From assembly GCF_900105305.1 (NCBI RefSeq), contig NZ_LT629765.1:1550001-1614000 (forward strand): a stretch of DNA of 64,000 nucleotides, given 5' to 3'. A program made the position numbers and the translations under genes. The notes under the pieces are model-generated. The model made no database searches. It was not told the DNA's origin and saw only the letters and a program-made list of their open reading frames with translations. Positions 22,681 to 30,733 of the stretch are shown here, in pieces (the first letter of the stretch is position 1; every line of letters starts with the position of its first letter). Origin of the DNA: Corynebacterium timonense (GTDB lineage Bacteria > Actinomycetota > Actinomycetes > Mycobacteriales > Mycobacteriaceae).

Positions 22681-22985
22681 AAGCCCATCTCTTTCGCAAA
22701 ATACTGCGCCGCCTTGCGAAGGATATCTCGCTCTTCTTGAAGAAGCCGGTTGTGCTTCTCGAGCTGTCGGATCCGCTCTGAATCCGATGCTTTTCGGGCT
22801 CGAGCTGCGGCATCAATCGCGCGGGCTTTTTTGCCCGTGCCGTAGCGCTTGACCCAGGCAGCGAGACTGCCACGGTTAACACCGAGATCATGAGCAACCG
22901 AGTTACAAGACACACCGTCTGTGTCTTCGTACATCGCGACCGCGTCGCGCTTGAACTCCTCAGAGTAGGACTTACGAGGCATCAA
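22677..22985 (-). CDS. IS3-family transposase OrfA
   Basis: DNA-binding subunit of 102 aa: MPRKSYSEEFKRDAVAMY followed by a helix-turn-helix (NSVAHDLGVNRGSLAAWVKR) and a coiled coil (SERIRQLEKHNRLLQEERDILRKA). Normally it is fused to OrfB by a programmed -1 frameshift. A second copy lies immediately beyond the element (23076-23381). Confidence 0.85.
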   Translation of the reverse strand: MMPRKSYSEEFKRDAVAMYEDTDGVSCNSVAHDLGVNRGSLAAWVKRYGTGKKARAIDAAARARKASDSERIRQLEKHNRLLQEERDILRKAAQYFAKEMGL

Positions 22986-23051
22986 CTGAGACTACCTTCC
23001 TCCGGCTATCAACCGGGGCTAGCCTATGTCCACCAACAAGGGGTCAGGTCC

Positions 23052-23450
23052 GGTCCCAGATGAACGTGAAGCGGATCACAAGCCCATCTCTTTCGCAAAA
23101 TACTGCGCCGCGGTGCGAAGGATATCTCGCTGTTGTTGAAGAAGCCGGTTGTGCTTCTCGAGCTGTCGGATCCGCTCTGAATCCGATGCTTTTCGGGCTC
23201 GAGCTGCGGCATCAATCGCGCGGGCTTTTTTGCCCGTGCCATAGCGCTTGACCCAGGCAGCGAGACTGCCACGGTTAACACCGAGATCATGAGCAACCGA
23301 GTTACAAGACACACCGTCTGTGTCTTCGTACATCGCGACCGCGTCGCGCTTGAACTCCTCAGAGTAGGACTTACGAGGCATGGACTGAGACTACCTTCCT
23401 CCGGCTATCAACCGGGGCTAGCCTATGTCCACCAACAAGGGGTCAGGTCC
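23052..23450 (-). repeat. tandem partial duplication of the IS right end, with second orfA
   Basis: About 400 bp repeating the sequence from about 22652 to 23051, directly adjacent to the first copy. It contains a second orfA (23076-23381, 101 aa). That copy differs in a few residues (LLQQQRDILRTA against LLQEERDILRKA), so the duplication is not brand new. It ends in the same GGGGTCAGGTCC terminal repeat. Confidence 0.85.
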
Positions 23451-23454
23451 CTTC

Positions 23455-23506
23455 CTTTGGCTATCAACCGGGGCTAGCCTATGCCCACCAACAAGGGATC
23501 AGGTCC
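23455..23506 (-). repeat. third, 52-bp copy of the IS right end
   Basis: Begins TTTGGCTATCAACCGGGGC and ends GGATCAGGTCC, matching the last 50 bp of the two preceding copies with single-base changes (GCCCACC for GTCCACC, GGATCA for GGGTCA). Confidence 0.8.
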
Positions 23507-23543
23507 TACCGTTGCGATACTGTTTTTCTTCATGGCGAGCCTT

Positions 23544-23921
23544 CTACTTAGTTAAGGACAGCTTTGCTCTCTGATTTGCTTTGGATGCGGACCAAAGCAA
23601 AGTGATGATTTGTACCACTAGAGTGGCTACTGGGAGGACGTAAACTGAACCCGTAACAGCGTTACCGTCGGGCTTGAAAAAGATAAGGGCCAGCACCGAA
23701 AACAGCGCTCCTACAAAACCCGTGATTGACGCCGCATTCAAGTAAGGAATGGCCGCCTTATGGCCTTCGTCCCATGCCGCGTCGGAAGAGAGAGTAGCTC
23801 TAGTCCTGATGCCGATAGCCTCATTGCGCTCTAGGGTACCCCTGTTCGTCGCCCTAACCATCCCGGCGGACAGTAGTGAGAGAAGTAGAACCCCCGCCAC
23901 TAGAAATACATAACCAAACAC
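23544..23921 (-). CDS. SdpI-family small membrane protein
   Basis: Integral membrane protein of 125 aa with three hydrophobic helices and the SdpI-family segment IGIRTRATLSSDAAWDEGHKAA. Bacillus SdpI gives immunity to the SdpC toxin, but most family members have no known toxin partner, and none is visible here. The GTG start at 23921 has AAAGGGG 7 nt upstream; the longer frame to 24008 has no ribosome site. Base composition is visibly less GC-rich than the surrounding genes, and it lies between IS remnants, so recent acquisition is likely. Confidence 0.75.
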   Translation of the reverse strand: MFGYVFLVAGVLLLSLLSAGMVRATNRGTLERNEAIGIRTRATLSSDAAWDEGHKAAIPYLNAASITGFVGALFSVLALIFFKPDGNAVTGSVYVLPVATLVVQIITLLWSASKANQRAKLSLTK

Positions 23922-24008
23922 CAACTTACCCCTTTCTTTAACTGTGCCGAAGGAGAGAGTGTGTTGAGGAGGTGCCCAACATTCGGCAAGTCGGATGTTG
24001 GACGGCAC

Positions 24009-24253
24009 CCCAATTCAAGCTATCACGGATCGACACGGTACCGCCCGCCCCGCCAGGCCCATCAGGAATACACCGCCGCGAACACCCAAGCGGCCTAATC
24101 AACAACAATAGGACCCTCTACAAAACTCGGGGCTTGACACCTGACCACCAACGCATAACAACCGGCAACGCCTGAGTGAGATACCGCTACCGGGTACCCA
24201 CTCAGACGCTACCAGATACTCACCACACCGCTACCATTTCGGTCTTCTGAACA
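24009..24253. other. non-coding, AT-richer stretch between the SdpI-like gene and an IS remnant
   Basis: No open frame of interest. It probably contains the promoter of the SdpI-like gene and degraded IS DNA. Confidence 0.35.
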
Positions 24254-24862
24254 CCGCGCACGGATGCTGGACGAGCGATCTACCAACTCGCGCTTAACCT
24301 CACGAAGATCACCGATCTTGATGAGGCGGCCGCGTGGGGTGCCAAGCTCCACGAATACGGCAACGTCTACCGCGACTGGATGAACCAGAAAACGTGGATC
24401 ACCGACCCATTGACGAAACAACGCACCTGGTCGTGGACGCATGAGCGCACCCGCAAGGCCTACAACAGCCTCAACCACCTGTGGCGCAACAACTTGTTGT
24501 TTGTCTACCTCGCCCCACCCGACGGTGTGCTCGATGCTAGCCGCATCAAATCCACCACTAACAGTCTTGAAGGCGGGATCAACGCCCAGCTGAAACTGCT
24601 TGCCCGCACCCACCGCGGCAGATCCGGTGAGCATCAACGCCGGATGCTCGACTGGTGGCTTTACCTGAAAACAGAACTGCCTGACGACCCAGTCGAGATC
24701 GCCAGACAGTCCAACTGGGGTCAGGACCAACTCGCCAAAGTTTCAACCCTGACCCACAACGAGAACCACGCCGACCACGAAACAGGACGACCAGCCCTCT
24801 ACGACAACGCTATCGACACCAACTACACCCACTCAATCGGCATCCAAAAAGGCCACATCTAA
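24254..24862 (+). pseudogene. IS1249-like (IS256-family) transposase, C-terminal part
   Basis: The frame reads AIYQLALNLTKITDLDEAAAW, then WITDPLTKQRTWSWTHERTRKAYNSLNHL and STTNSLEGGINAQLK, with a C-terminal basic region ending at 24862. This is the end of the transposases of the IS1249 group common in corynebacteria, including the catalytic Glu region in NSLEGG. About half of the protein is present; the N-terminal half and start are missing. Confidence 0.7.
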
Positions 24863-24940
24863 CCCCCGCGACACGCCGACACCAGACACACATTTTGTCG
24901 CTTAACCCCCCTTAACCCAGAATCTAGCGCATAAGCGAAA

Positions 24941-24972
24941 CCCCCTATCAACAGATTTCTGCTGGTAGGGGG
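24941..24972 (-). terminator. intrinsic terminator after the tRNA gene
   Basis: CCCCCTATCA (24941-24950) pairs with TGGTAGGGGG (24963-24972), extended by CAGA/TCTG inside. On the minus strand it is followed by TTTCGC. Confidence 0.7.
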
Positions 24973-24978
24973 TCTCCT

Positions 24979-25055
24979 TGGTAGCGGGGGCAGGATTCGA
25001 ACCTACGACCTCTGGGTTATGAGCCCAGCGAGCTACCGAGCTGCTCCACCCCGCG
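24979..25055 (-). tRNA. initiator tRNA-fMet (CAT)
   Basis: 77 nt on the minus strand, from CGCGGGG to an encoded CCA. The anticodon stem-loop CTGGGCTCATAACCCAG has the three consecutive G-C pairs of initiator tRNA, and C1 faces U72 instead of forming a Watson-Crick pair. The T-arm carries GGTTCGAATCC. It marks the boundary of the IS-rich region. Confidence 0.96.
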
Positions 25056-25087
25056 ACGGGTGATATTTATTTCACCTGCTGCCGTGT

Positions 25088-25123
25088 CCCGGCAACGTGT
25101 TTCACTATAGGCACGTTGCCGGG
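25088..25123. repeat. 12-bp perfect inverted repeat between tRNA-fMet and the UPF0182 gene
   Basis: CCCGGCAACGTG (25088-25099) and CACGTTGCCGGG (25112-25123) with a 12-nt loop. There is no U-run on either side, so a factor-assisted terminator or a binding site is as likely as an intrinsic terminator. Confidence 0.6.
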
Positions 25124-25155
25124 AAAGGCCAAATCGCCTGGTCGGGGCGTTTTTC

Positions 25156-28146
25156 TTACTGGGCGTTGCGGTAGCTTTCCACCGCCCTGTCGAGCTCGTC
25201 GAGGGCGCGGCCGTACTCCTCAAAGGAGCCGTCGCGTGCGTCGTCCAGGCCGCGCAGGGCGTCGTCGATACGCGTGAGCGCCTCGTCGAGGTTCGCCGGC
25301 GCCGTCGACGTTGAGTCCTCCGCGGGCGGCGTGTCAGCGTCAACCTCAGAGGACTCGACCGGAGCCGAGTCGGAGCCAGCACCGGCACCGGAGTCGGTGG
25401 CGCCCTCGTCGACGATGTCGATCTGCTGCGCGGCCGAGGAGTCGATGCCCACCTGATTCAGCGCCTGGGACACCGTCGGGGCGTAGCCTACCTGGCCGCG
25501 GTAGAAGACGAGCACGCGCAGCAGTTTCGGGAAGGCCGAGGCCTGGTCCTTGCGCTGCGAGTAGATCGGCTCGACGTAGAGGATGTCGCTATCGCCCACC
25601 GGCAGGGTGAGCAGGTTGCCGTTCTTCAGGTCGTTCGAGCCCTCCCACAGCGTCCGGTCACGCGCCACCTGGTCCGAGGACATCAACGCGTCCTGCGCCT
25701 GCTTCGGGCCCTGCGTCTGCGTATTCGTGGGCAGGACGCGGACCGTGATCTGGCCGTAGTTCTCCGGGTCCGAGGCGACCGACATGTGCGCGGAGAGGAA
25801 CTCGCGGTTCAGGCCGCGGTACGGGGTGATCAGCTGGAACGACGGCTCCTTCGTCTCCGGGTCAGCGGCGACGACGTAGTACGGCGGCTGGTTCAGCTCC
25901 TGGCGGCCCTCCGGTGCGGTCGGGTCGTTAGGCACGGACCAGAAGGCGTCGTTGTTGAAGAACACGCCCGGGTCGTCGACATGGTAGCGGGCGAGCAGCT
26001 CGCGCTGCACCTTGAACAGGTCCTCCGGGTAACGCAGGTGATCGCGCAGGTCATCGGAGATGTCCGCGGCCGGGCGGACCGTATCTGGGAAGACCTTCAT
26101 CCAGGCCTGCAGGACTGGGTCGGACTCGTCGAAGGCGTAGAGGTCAACCGTGCCGTCGTAGGCGTCAACCGTCGCCTTAACGGAGTTGCGGATGTACGCC
26201 AGATCGTTGTTCACCAGGCGCTGGGTGGTGCCGTCCGGGTTGAGGGCGTCCTGCGTGGTATCCGTCAGGGCAGTACGGGTCGAGTACGGCAGGTTCGACA
26301 GCGTGGTGTAGCCGTCGACGACCCACTTGATGCGCCCATCAACGACCGTCGGGTACGTCTTCGAATCCGTCGTCAGCCACGGAGCGACGCGCTCGACACG
26401 GGTGCGCGGGTCGCGGTCGTAGAGAATCTTCGACTCGGAGCCCACGCGGTCCGACAGGAGCAGGTTGAGCTCCTGGTATTTGATCGCGTACGCCAGCCGG
26501 TTCATGATGTTGCCGATATTCACCCCGCCCTCACCGGTGTAGGTGTAGGTGGAGTTGTCCGTGTCGTACTCGACTGGGCCTTGGCCGTTGTCACCGACGA
26601 TGGCGTAGTCGAGCCCGTCTTGGGCGCTAGCGATCACTGGGCCGAAGTACACGCGCGGCTCGTCCACGCGGATGCCCAGCTCCTCTGCCTCGTCGCTGGA
26701 CTGCGCCTGCTCGTTGGTTTGCAGGTCGGAGACGGTAAAGATCGGCAGACCACCGCGGGTCGAGCCCGCGTCCTGCGCCGCCTCGTCGACCGTGTTCGCC
26801 TGCGCGGCGACAAAGCCGTTGCCGTGGGTATACACGGTGTGGCGGTTGATCCAGTCGCGCTGGTTTTGCTGCAGCGCGTTCGGGTCGAGCTCGCGGGCGG
26901 CAACCACGAAGTCGCGCAGCTCGCCGTCGACCTCGTAGCGGTCCATCGCCAGAGTGTCAGGGAAGCCGTAGAAGTTACGCAGCTGTTGGTTCTGGGTGAA
27001 CGTCGGGGCGATAATGTCCGGGTCAAGCAGACGGATGTTGCCCAACGTTGCGGCGTCGGCGGCGACCTCGTCGTTCGAGGTACCGCCCGCGCCCCAGTTC
27101 CTGTCGTATGTCACGGTGTCCTCGGTGAGACCGTACGCCTGGCGCGTGGCCTCGATGTTGCGGCCGATGTACTCGTACTCCTTTGCCTGGCGGTTCGGCT
27201 TGACAGAGAACTTCTCCAGCAGCGCCGGCCAGACGCCGCCGACGACAAGCGACGACACCAGCATGAGGACCGCCGCGAGCACTGGGATGCGAAGGTCGCG
27301 GTAGACGATCGAAGCGAAAAACGCCGCCGCCACGATGACCGCGATGACCAACAGGATGATCTTCGCGGGCAGCATGGCGTTGATCGCGGTGTAGGAGGCG
27401 CCGGTAAAAATGTCGTTTTCCTGGTATAGCAGCTCGTAGCGCTCGAGCCAGTAGCCACCGGCCTTGGTCAGCAGCCAGAGCCCAGCGGTCAACGCCAGCT
27501 GCGCGCGCGCCGCCGGGGAAACGTAGCCGGAGACCCCGGAAGCGCTGCTGCCAATGCGGATCCCGCCGAGCAGGTAGTGCCCCACCAACCCAATAAGGAA
27601 GGCGATGATCAGCATCGTGGACAGCGTGCCGACGACAGCGCTGATACCGGGCAGGGCAAACGCGTAGAATCCCAGGTCACGGTCGAACTGAGCATCACTG
27701 ACCCCGAAGTCGCCGCCGTTGATCCACAACATGAAGGCGCGCCACAGCCCCTGGCCGGTCAGTCCGGCGAAGAGCCCGACCGCGAGCGGCACCCACAGCA
27801 GGAGGACGCGGGCGCCGGACTCAACCGCGGCCTGGTTCGGGTTCACCTGGGCGAAGGGGCCGCTTCCCATCGTGTTGTCCGGGCGGGTACGCCACGCGAA
27901 ATAGGCCGCCGCGAACGCGATGCCGCCACCGATGAGGGCGAAGAGCAGGAAAAGCACGATGCGCGCGATGATGACCCTGCCGAAGACGCCACGGTAGTCC
28001 AGCTCGCCGAACCAGAGCCAGTCTGTGTAGAACCCCACGAAGACCGGGATGACGAAGAGAAGCGCAGCGATAATGGCTACCGCCGCGATCAAGCCCTTAT
28101 TCTGTTTATTTGCCCGCGGTTGAGGACGGGTTGTGCGGGTAGGCAA
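25156..28146 (-). CDS. UPF0182 family large membrane protein
   Basis: Conserved actinobacterial protein of unknown function, 996 aa. Residues about 20-330 hold seven hydrophobic helices with the family segment DWLWFGELDYRGVF after TM1. A large extracytoplasmic domain follows (NRHTVYTHGNG, YFGPVIASA, EGGVNIGNIMNRLAYAIKY), then an acidic low-complexity tail (about 900-960) and a short helical C-terminus. The start is TTG 28146 with AAGGAG 5 nt upstream; no ATG/GTG near it fits. Divergent from the PPA1309 gene. Confidence 0.9.
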   Translation of the reverse strand: MPTRTTRPQPRANKQNKGLIAAVAIIAALLFVIPVFVGFYTDWLWFGELDYRGVFGRVIIARIVLFLLFALIGGGIAFAAAYFAWRTRPDNTMGSGPFAQVNPNQAAVESGARVLLLWVPLAVGLFAGLTGQGLWRAFMLWINGGDFGVSDAQFDRDLGFYAFALPGISAVVGTLSTMLIIAFLIGLVGHYLLGGIRIGSSASGVSGYVSPAARAQLALTAGLWLLTKAGGYWLERYELLYQENDIFTGASYTAINAMLPAKIILLVIAVIVAAAFFASIVYRDLRIPVLAAVLMLVSSLVVGGVWPALLEKFSVKPNRQAKEYEYIGRNIEATRQAYGLTEDTVTYDRNWGAGGTSNDEVAADAATLGNIRLLDPDIIAPTFTQNQQLRNFYGFPDTLAMDRYEVDGELRDFVVAARELDPNALQQNQRDWINRHTVYTHGNGFVAAQANTVDEAAQDAGSTRGGLPIFTVSDLQTNEQAQSSDEAEELGIRVDEPRVYFGPVIASAQDGLDYAIVGDNGQGPVEYDTDNSTYTYTGEGGVNIGNIMNRLAYAIKYQELNLLLSDRVGSESKILYDRDPRTRVERVAPWLTTDSKTYPTVVDGRIKWVVDGYTTLSNLPYSTRTALTDTTQDALNPDGTTQRLVNNDLAYIRNSVKATVDAYDGTVDLYAFDESDPVLQAWMKVFPDTVRPAADISDDLRDHLRYPEDLFKVQRELLARYHVDDPGVFFNNDAFWSVPNDPTAPEGRQELNQPPYYVVAADPETKEPSFQLITPYRGLNREFLSAHMSVASDPENYGQITVRVLPTNTQTQGPKQAQDALMSSDQVARDRTLWEGSNDLKNGNLLTLPVGDSDILYVEPIYSQRKDQASAFPKLLRVLVFYRGQVGYAPTVSQALNQVGIDSSAAQQIDIVDEGATDSGAGAGSDSAPVESSEVDADTPPAEDSTSTAPANLDEALTRIDDALRGLDDARDGSFEEYGRALDELDRAVESYRNAQ

Positions 28147-28235
28147 TCCTGCTCCTTAGGAAATAGTTCTTGATGGAACGCGTACTAAAGTCCTAGCTTA
28201 AAAGACCAACGGCCGAGCCAAAAGAAGGGTTCCCG

Positions 28236-28781
28236 ATGCTGTCCCAGCAAGCACTCAACAAAGCGATGATGGAAGCCGTGGAGTTCGTCCACGCCGAAGG
28301 GTGGGACGCCGGGCCGACCCTGTTCGCCCTCGTCCCCACCGAGCTGCTCGTCGACCAGGTCGACGAGCTTGAACGCGACGCCCCACTCACCCTCGTGGTG
28401 CAAGACATCCCCGACCACATCCTGCCGGGCTCGGAGGAACTCGCCGAGTACGTCGCCCGCCTCGCCTGGCCCCGCGACGTCGAGGGCGTCGTCCTCGCCC
28501 AAGAGATCATGTTCCGCGACGCCTCCGCACCGGAGAACGACCCGCCGCGGGCGGCACGCCTGTTTTCCGGGGTGCTGCGCGACGACGAGCTCGAGCTGAC
28601 CCTGCTGCAGCTGCGCCCCACGGAGGAGGAGCTGGAGCACAAGGGTCCCTTCGCCCACGACGACATCGAGCTACGCGGCGGCCCCGGCGTCGCCCCGCAC
28701 GTGCTTGCCGCCCTGCGCTACGGGCTCGACCAGGACCTCGACCAAGACGGCGACCAGGACCTCGACGGGGATGAACTCTAA
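28236..28781 (+). CDS. PPA1309 family protein
   Basis: Soluble acidic protein of 181 aa, starting MLSQQALNKAMMEAVEFVHAEGWDAGPTLFALV, the N-terminus of the actinobacterial PPA1309 family. Its function is not known. The C-terminus has an Asp-rich repeat (LDQDLDQDGDQDLDGDEL). It is conserved next to the UPF0182 and PDZ-protease genes in actinobacteria. GAAGGG precedes the ATG. Confidence 0.85.
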   Translation: MLSQQALNKAMMEAVEFVHAEGWDAGPTLFALVPTELLVDQVDELERDAPLTLVVQDIPDHILPGSEELAEYVARLAWPRDVEGVVLAQEIMFRDASAPENDPPRAARLFSGVLRDDELELTLLQLRPTEEELEHKGPFAHDDIELRGGPGVAPHVLAALRYGLDQDLDQDGDQDLDGDEL

Positions 28782-28841
28782 CGAGGATGAACTAAAGTAA
28801 ACCCGGATTTGCTGCACACCCCAGCACAAGGAGACCAGAAC

Positions 28842-29468
28842 GTGCACTGCCCCCTTCCTGCCCTCCGCCTCGCCGCCTGCGCGGTACTGCCCGCGCTTGT
28901 TCTTTCCGGCTGCTCGGACTCCCCCGACGAGGACGACGCTACCACCGTCACCAGCACACACGAGACGACAGTCTCCCCCTCCACCACGGCAACGGTGTCG
29001 ACGCCGGCCACCTCGACGTCGGCAAGCGATGGCGACGACGAGCTCGTTGGCGAGATCGCGGAGCACTTTTCGACGCTCGCGCCGGCGTCGCTGTTCGAGC
29101 AGCTCGACACGTGCACCGAAACATCCGTGGACGGGTCGTTCGACTGCTCGGGCCCCGACATCGGCCAGTTCCAGTTCTTCGACTCGGAGGCGAAGGCGGC
29201 GTCGACGACGCAGCTACTGACGGAACTGCGCAGCTCGCGCATCGTCGAAGACAGCGGGGAGCGCATCGTGGGCTGGTCCACGCTGGGCACGTCGGCGATT
29301 ATTACCGTCGTGGACACTGACAAAGGCCAGGTCATGCAGCAGCTGATCTCCACGGACCAGGAGGATCCTCGTCAGCGCATCGAGGAGCTCGGCCTCATCG
29401 ATTCCGCCGAGCCGTCCTCGGAACCCGCCGAGCCCGCGGAACAGCCTGCGGAGGAGCCGGCCAGCTAA
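28842..29468 (+). CDS. secreted lipoprotein of unknown function
   Basis: 208-aa exported protein with a lipobox LSGC (acylated Cys near residue 24), a Ser/Thr-rich linker (about 30-65), a globular domain with two Cys (TCTETSVDGSFDCSG), and a Glu/Pro/Ala-rich tail. The GTG start has AAGGAG 8 nt upstream; TAAAGT at 28793-28798 is a likely -10 box. No family recognised. The stop overlaps the convergent protease by 4 nt. Confidence 0.75.
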   Translation: MHCPLPALRLAACAVLPALVLSGCSDSPDEDDATTVTSTHETTVSPSTTATVSTPATSTSASDGDDELVGEIAEHFSTLAPASLFEQLDTCTETSVDGSFDCSGPDIGQFQFFDSEAKAASTTQLLTELRSSRIVEDSGERIVGWSTLGTSAIITVVDTDKGQVMQQLISTDQEDPRQRIEELGLIDSAEPSSEPAEPAEQPAEEPAS

Positions 29469-30640
29469 CCCTCCGCCTGACAGGTGTCGACCTCACGCCC
29501 GGCATTGAAGTCCTCCATGGCCCGGATGGCGTCGTCAAGCGTGGCGACGCGCGCCACGGTCATCTCCCCGGCGTCGACGCTGCTCGCCTCCCCGCAGTTG
29601 CCCGCAGGCGCGAGGAAGAGCTCCGCCCCGTCGTTCTTCGACGCCTCGATCTTATGGACGATGCCGCCGATGGGGCCGACGGCGCCCGACTCGTCGATCG
29701 TGCCGGTGCCCGCCACGAACGCGCCGCCGTTGAGCGGGCCGGGTGTGAGCTTGTCGATGACCGCGAGCGAGAACATCATGCCCGCGCTCGGCCCGCCGAT
29801 GTCCTGCAAGTTATAGGTCACGCTGATGTCGTCGGCGGGCGCCGAGGTCATGAGGATGCCCAGCTGCGGCACGGAGGGGTCCTCGGGACTTTCCCCAAGG
29901 CGCACCGTAAGTTCTTCCTCCGCGCCGTCGCGCGCCACGCTCACGGTGAGCTTGTCACCCGGGGACAACGCGCGCACCGCGTCGCGCACCTGGCCCGGCT
30001 CGCTGACCTCGGCGTCGTTCACCCGCGTGATCACGTCGCCGGAGTGGACCACCCCGTCGGCCGCGGAACCGTCGACCGTGTCGTGGACGACAACATTCGT
30101 GGGGCGCCCCAGGTAGTTCATCGCCGCGACGGTGGCGGAGGCCTCGGAGGCGACGAAAGCCTGCTGGTTCGCCTCGCGCACCTCCTCCTCGCTCGTGTGA
30201 GGCGGCACGACCTGCTCAAGGGGCACAATCGTGTCGCCGGCGCCGAGCCACCGACCGAGCGCCTGGGCGAGCGTCATGTTCGTGCGCACCGACACCGTCG
30301 TCATATTCAGGTTGCCCGCCGTCTCTTCGGTCGGGGCGCCTTCCACGTCGACGACCGGGGTGCCGTTGACCTCGCCGAGCGTGTTGAAGGTCGGGCCCGG
30401 GCCTTCAGCGGCGTACGGCACGGCCAGCGAAACGTCGGTGAAGGGGATGTGGTCGATGGACAGCGCCACCGCCAGCACCGCGACGGGGACCGCACCCCAC
30501 GTCAGCGTCCGCCGACGCCGCGTCCGGTGCTCGACCTCAGTGCGCGCCTGGGTCTCGGCCTGAGCCCCGGCCTGGGTCACCCCCGCAGCGCCGACACCGG
30601 CCGCGGAGACGGGTTCGGACCCCTTCGTTTCGGAATTCAC
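29465..30640 (-). CDS. PDZ-domain Lon-like serine protease (YlbL family)
   Basis: Membrane-anchored protease of 391 aa facing outside. A single helix lies near residues 45-62 (TWGAVPVAVLAVALSI). A PDZ domain follows (SAADGVVHSGDVITRVNDAEV). The Lon-type catalytic domain has the Ser in GGPSAGMMF and the Lys in GIVHKIEASKNDG, the Ser-Lys dyad. Homologous to mycobacterial Rv3194c. GTG 30640 is chosen from the family N-terminus and AAGG upstream; the longer frame to 30709 would cross the divergent promoter. Substrates are unknown. Confidence 0.88.
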   Translation of the reverse strand: MNSETKGSEPVSAAGVGAAGVTQAGAQAETQARTEVEHRTRRRRTLTWGAVPVAVLAVALSIDHIPFTDVSLAVPYAAEGPGPTFNTLGEVNGTPVVDVEGAPTEETAGNLNMTTVSVRTNMTLAQALGRWLGAGDTIVPLEQVVPPHTSEEEVREANQQAFVASEASATVAAMNYLGRPTNVVVHDTVDGSAADGVVHSGDVITRVNDAEVSEPGQVRDAVRALSPGDKLTVSVARDGAEEELTVRLGESPEDPSVPQLGILMTSAPADDISVTYNLQDIGGPSAGMMFSLAVIDKLTPGPLNGGAFVAGTGTIDESGAVGPIGGIVHKIEASKNDGAELFLAPAGNCGEASSVDAGEMTVARVATLDDAIRAMEDFNAGREVDTCQAEG

Positions 30641-30720
30641 GGCTTCACACCTTACCTGGCCGCGGCGAGCGTTCGCCCACAGCGCCCGCCGCATCCCCAC
30701 AGAGCCCACACCCTCCTAGG

Positions 30721-30726
30721 TAGGGT
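30721..30726 (+). promoter_or_regulatory. -10 box of the DUF2342 gene, leaderless
   Basis: TAGGGT, 7 nt before ATG 30734. Confidence 0.5.
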
Positions 30727-30733
30727 GGAGCGC

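Larger units (their letters stand above)
21738..23051 (-). mobile_element. IS3-family insertion sequence, nearly complete
   Basis: A 1.3-kb element with imperfect terminal inverted repeats. The left end begins GGGCCCGACCCC at 21738 and continues to GTGGACACAGG. The right end (23023-23051), read on the minus strand, is GGACCTGACCCC through GTGGACATAGG. About 22 of 29 positions match. It carries orfA and a frameshifted orfB on the minus strand and has inserted into the older IS3 remnant on its left. Confidence 0.8.

Noticed and set aside
23544..23921. Toxin-antitoxin or bacteriocin-immunity operon
   Set aside because: Only the SdpI-like membrane protein is visible; no small toxin ORF with a ribosome site lies next to it.
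25056..25155. Prophage attachment site at tRNA-fMet
   Set aside because: No integrase gene and no direct repeat of the tRNA 3' end were seen in the neighbouring IS region.
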